Assembly (NCBI GenBank): GCA_023425615.1
Contig: JAFACJ010001102.1
Coordinates: forward strand, 1 to 7,444
DNA from: Actinomycetes bacterium
GTDB lineage: Bacteria > Actinomycetota > Actinomycetes > Streptosporangiales > Streptosporangiaceae
Direction: 5' to 3'
DNA length: 7,444 nt
The stretch's first letter is position 1; every line of letters begins with the position of its first letter. The notes under the pieces are model-generated. The model searched no databases. It saw only the letters and a program-made list of their open reading frames with translations, and was not told the DNA's origin. This document shows, in pieces, positions 5,981-7,444 of this stretch. Both the position numbers and the translations under genes were made by a program.

Positions 5981-5984
5981 TGGA
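5972..5984 (+). promoter_or_regulatory. Putative -10 element and leaderless start of the ArsR gene
   Basis: TACGCT (5972-5977) matches TAnnnT and ends six bases before the ATG at 5984, with no Shine-Dalgarno sequence present. This is the same geometry as at the histidine kinase gene (TACCGT, six bases, GTG). The -10 lies in the right arm of the palindrome, so bound repressor would cover it. A second TAnnnT match, TAACCT (5960-5965), is a competing -10 that would leave a short leader without a ribosome binding site. Confidence 0.4.
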
Positions 5985-6349
5985 TGGACGAGGTGGTGGA
6001 GGCGATCGCGGATCCCGTGCGGCGGGAGATCCTCATGCTGCTGCGTGAGGGGAGCCTGCCGGCGGGCGCGATAGCCGCGAGGTTCGCGATCAGCAGACCC
6101 GCGGTGAGCCGCCACCTGCGGGTGCTGCGGCAGAGCGGCCTGGTACACGACGAACTCGTCGGCCGACGGCGGCTGTACTCGCTGCGGACCGAGCCGCTCG
6201 CCGAACTCACGGACTGGCTCGCGGACCTGACCCGCCCGGCGGGATGGGCGCACCACCTCGACGCCCTGGAGACCGAGGTCCGCCGCACCGTGCGCGAGCG
6301 TCGCGCGCAGCCCCAGGCGGACGGTACAGAAGAGGAGAGGACTGCATGA
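5984..6349 (+). CDS. ArsR-family winged-helix transcriptional regulator
   Basis: A 121-residue DNA-binding repressor. It opens with the family pattern MDEVVEAIADPVRREILMLLREG, then the helix-turn-helix GAIAARFAISRPAVSRHLRVLRQSGLV (about residues 28-54) and the wing VGRRRLYSL (59-67). There is no cysteine anywhere, so the metal-binding CxC site of ArsR/SmtB metal sensors is absent and it is not a typical metal sensor. An in-frame ATG at 5966 would add six residues, but that codon lies in the centre of the operator palindrome, upstream of the predicted -10. The ATG at 5984 is therefore chosen. It overlaps the SRPBCC gene by ATGA (6346-6349). ArsR genes of this type paired with an SRPBCC partner are a widespread actinobacterial arrangement, with the regulator usually autoregulated. 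Confidence 0.92.
   Translation: MDEVVEAIADPVRREILMLLREGSLPAGAIAARFAISRPAVSRHLRVLRQSGLVHDELVGRRRLYSLRTEPLAELTDWLADLTRPAGWAHHLDALETEVRRTVRERRAQPQADGTEEERTA
6332..6340 (+). promoter_or_regulatory. Ribosome binding site of the SRPBCC gene
   Basis: GAGGAGAGG ends five bases before the ATG at 6346. It fixes that start, since the frame is open upstream to 6244, and lies within the end of the ArsR coding sequence. Confidence 0.75.
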
Positions 6350-6831
6350 ACCCCACCGGAAGGCTGGTCACCGCCGGAGAAGGGCGGGATCTCATCCTGG
6401 TCCGGACCTACCGGGCGCCGATCGAGGACGTGTGGGCGAGCGTCACCGAGCCCGAGCGCACCGCGCGCTGGTTCGGCCCCTGGGAAGGCGACGCCGCCCC
6501 CGGCGCGACGATCCGGGTGCGGATGTCCTTCGAGGAGGGGGAGCCGTGGTGCGAGATGCGCATCGACGCGTGCGAGCCGCCGCACCGCCTCGCCCTGTCG
6601 ACGTCCGACCCCTCCGGCGACTGGCGTATCGAGCTCCTGCTGACCGAGACCGCGGGCGTCACCGAGCTCCGCTTCATCCACCACCTGGCACCCGGAGCCC
6701 CGCTCGCCGAGATGGGCGCGGGCTGGGAGTACTACCTGGACCTCCTCACGGCCGCCCGCGAGGGGACCCCTCAGCCCGCCTTCACCGACTACTACCCGGC
6801 GATGAAGCCCTACTACGACGCACTCGCCTGA
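6346..6831 (+). CDS. SRPBCC / AHSA1-like domain protein
   Basis: A 161-residue soluble protein of the START-like SRPBCC fold (Aha1 C-terminal-like group). The pattern is typical: an early strand LILVRTYRAPIEDVWASVTEPERTARWFGP (about 16-45) with the aromatic W-F-G turn, a strand RVRMSFEEGEPWCEMRIDACEPPHRLAL (57-84), TELRFIHHL (106-114), and a C-terminal helix with GWEYYLDLLTAA (126-137). Such proteins have a deep hydrophobic cavity and may bind a small ligand; no catalytic residues can be assigned. It is translationally coupled to the ArsR gene by a four-base overlap and shares its operator-controlled promoter. It may sense or handle the same compound as the regulator, which is inference. No signal peptide or membrane helix is seen. 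Confidence 0.88.
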   Translation: MNPTGRLVTAGEGRDLILVRTYRAPIEDVWASVTEPERTARWFGPWEGDAAPGATIRVRMSFEEGEPWCEMRIDACEPPHRLALSTSDPSGDWRIELLLTETAGVTELRFIHHLAPGAPLAEMGAGWEYYLDLLTAAREGTPQPAFTDYYPAMKPYYDALA

Positions 6832-6857
6832 CCGCCCGCGAAGCCCACCGCGGGCGG
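6832..6857 (+). terminator. GC-rich hairpin directly after the SRPBCC stop
   Basis: CCGCCCGCG (6832-6840) and CGCGGGCGG (6849-6857) form a perfect 9-bp stem with an eight-base loop, starting on the base after the TGA. No T-tract follows. Position and stability suggest a terminator of the ArsR-SRPBCC operon. Confidence 0.6.
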
Positions 6858-6870
6858 ATCCCCTCGTCGT

Positions 6871-6907
6871 CCGAAACCGGGCGCCTCACCGGGAGGCGCC
6901 CGTTCGG
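6871..6907. terminator. Strong hairpin between convergent genes
   Basis: CGGGCGCCTC (6878-6887) and GAGGCGCCCG (6893-6902) form a perfect 10-bp stem with a five-base loop. CCGAA (6871-6875) and TTCGG (6903-6907) extend it by five pairs after a two-base bulge. It ends three bases from the stop of the minus-strand hydrolase. It could serve both directions; there is no real T-tract on either side. Confidence 0.7.
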
Positions 6908-6909
6908 GA

Positions 6910-7444
6910 TCAACTCCTGGTGAACTCGCTGAGCTCCGCGAGCCGCTGCAGCGGGTTGGGCGTCCCGGGGGAGGTCCGGGCTCCGGCCCCGGCGGGGACG
7001 GGAAGCGGGGTGCCCTGGCAGGAGCCGTCGTGTCCGGGGTAGACGCCGTCGATGAGGTAACGCTCGACGGCCCGGTCGACGCAGGGGTTGCCGCTGGCGT
7101 AGAGGGCGTGGTCGCCTTCGTTCTTGACGGTGATCAGGCGTGAGTTCGCGTACGCCTTGTGCGCCTTCACCGCGCCGCTGTAGGAGGTGGCCGGGTCGTT
7201 CACAGAGTGGATCATGAGCACCGGGGGCAGGCCGCGGCCGACGGGGCGGGACAGCTTGAGCTGCCCGGCGGGCCGCTTCCAGTACGAGCAGGGGTTGGTG
7301 ATCGGGGCGTAACCGGCCAGCGGGTGGCGGGCGCCGTCCTTCTTGGTGTGGGCGGCCTGCTGCGCCGGGGTGCGGCCGAACGGGGTGTCGTTGCAGGTGA
7401 TGTTGAAGTACGTCGGGTCCTCGCCGGCGGACGGGTCGAAGGCC
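6910..7444 (-). CDS. Alpha/beta hydrolase with TAP-like C-terminal domain (5' end outside window)
   Basis: The frame is open from the right edge to the stop at 6910, giving the last 177 residues; an internal Met at 7221 is not the start. The sequence FNITCNDTPFGRTPAQQAA, then YAPITNPCSYW, then PPVLMIHSVNDPATSYSGAVKAHKA and NEGDHALYASGNPCVDRAVERYLIDG is typical of the C-terminal half of secreted actinobacterial tripeptidyl-aminopeptidase-like hydrolases (SlpD/SlpE type). The Asp of HSVNDPATS and the His of GDHALYASG would complete the catalytic triad; the nucleophilic Ser and any signal peptide lie outside the window. Four cysteines (in ITCND, TNPCS, GNPCV, GSCQG) suggest disulfides in an exported protein. 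A Pro/Ala/Gly-rich stretch precedes the final PLQRLAELSEFTRS. Exact substrate unknown. Confidence 0.88.
   Translation of the reverse strand, partial: AFDPSAGEDPTYFNITCNDTPFGRTPAQQAAHTKKDGARHPLAGYAPITNPCSYWKRPAGQLKLSRPVGRGLPPVLMIHSVNDPATSYSGAVKAHKAYANSRLITVKNEGDHALYASGNPCVDRAVERYLIDGVYPGHDGSCQGTPLPVPAGAGARTSPGTPNPLQRLAELSEFTRS

Noticed and set aside
4772..6256. Long minus-strand open frame of 494 codons
   Set aside because: It is the antisense shadow of exporter copy 2 and the ArsR gene, rich in Gly, Asp, Glu and Arg with no recognisable domain. Long shadow frames are expected at this GC content.
6244..6345. Upstream extension of the SRPBCC frame
   Set aside because: It overlaps the ArsR coding sequence and adds Arg/Pro-rich residues. 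The ATG at 6346 has a strong ribosome binding site and the usual ATGA coupling.

Overview
This is a GC-rich window with strong third-position G/C bias, GTG and ATG starts, ATGA stop/start overlaps and GC-rich hairpins without T-tracts. It suggests an actinobacterium. The mix of gene families (BcrA-like ABC ATPase, NarL-type two-component pair, ArsR-SRPBCC pair, TAP-like hydrolase) would fit Streptosporangiales or Streptomycetales, but the genus is inference and nothing in the window fixes it.

Left block (1-2850): on the minus strand, an ABC-2 type exporter operon runs off the left edge. It holds a complete 300-residue ATPase and the first codons of a permease. On the plus strand, divergent from it, are a sensor histidine kinase and an overlapping LuxR/NarL response regulator. 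The 123-bp gap between the two units holds a perfect 16-bp inverted repeat next to what looks like a leaderless promoter for the kinase. The simplest reading is a two-component system that controls its neighbouring ABC exporter. Transcription of the regulator meets that of a convergent TetR gene at a 10-bp-stem hairpin containing both stop codons.

Middle block (2842-5911): a TetR-family repressor (minus) faces a two-gene plus-strand operon encoding two paralogous six-helix membrane proteins. Each has one N-terminal helix, a large extracytoplasmic domain and five further helices, the architecture of ABC-2/YhgE-like export permeases, but no ATPase lies beside them. The TetR/exporter intergenic region carries two copies of an 18-bp palindrome (consensus TTAAGTCATGTGACTTAA) spaced 32 bp centre to centre, about three helical turns. 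These are very probably the TetR operators.

Right block (5912-7444): an ArsR-type regulator without cysteines is translationally coupled to an SRPBCC (AHSA1-like) protein. It is preceded by a perfect 12-bp-arm palindrome that contains its predicted -10 element. Two strong hairpins separate this operon from a convergent, 5'-truncated secreted alpha/beta hydrolase of the TAP-like (tripeptidyl aminopeptidase) family, which leaves the window on the right.

The window is therefore a series of small regulator-plus-effector modules, three of them with a clearly visible palindromic control site. No RNA genes, insertion sequences, CRISPR arrays or phage genes were seen.
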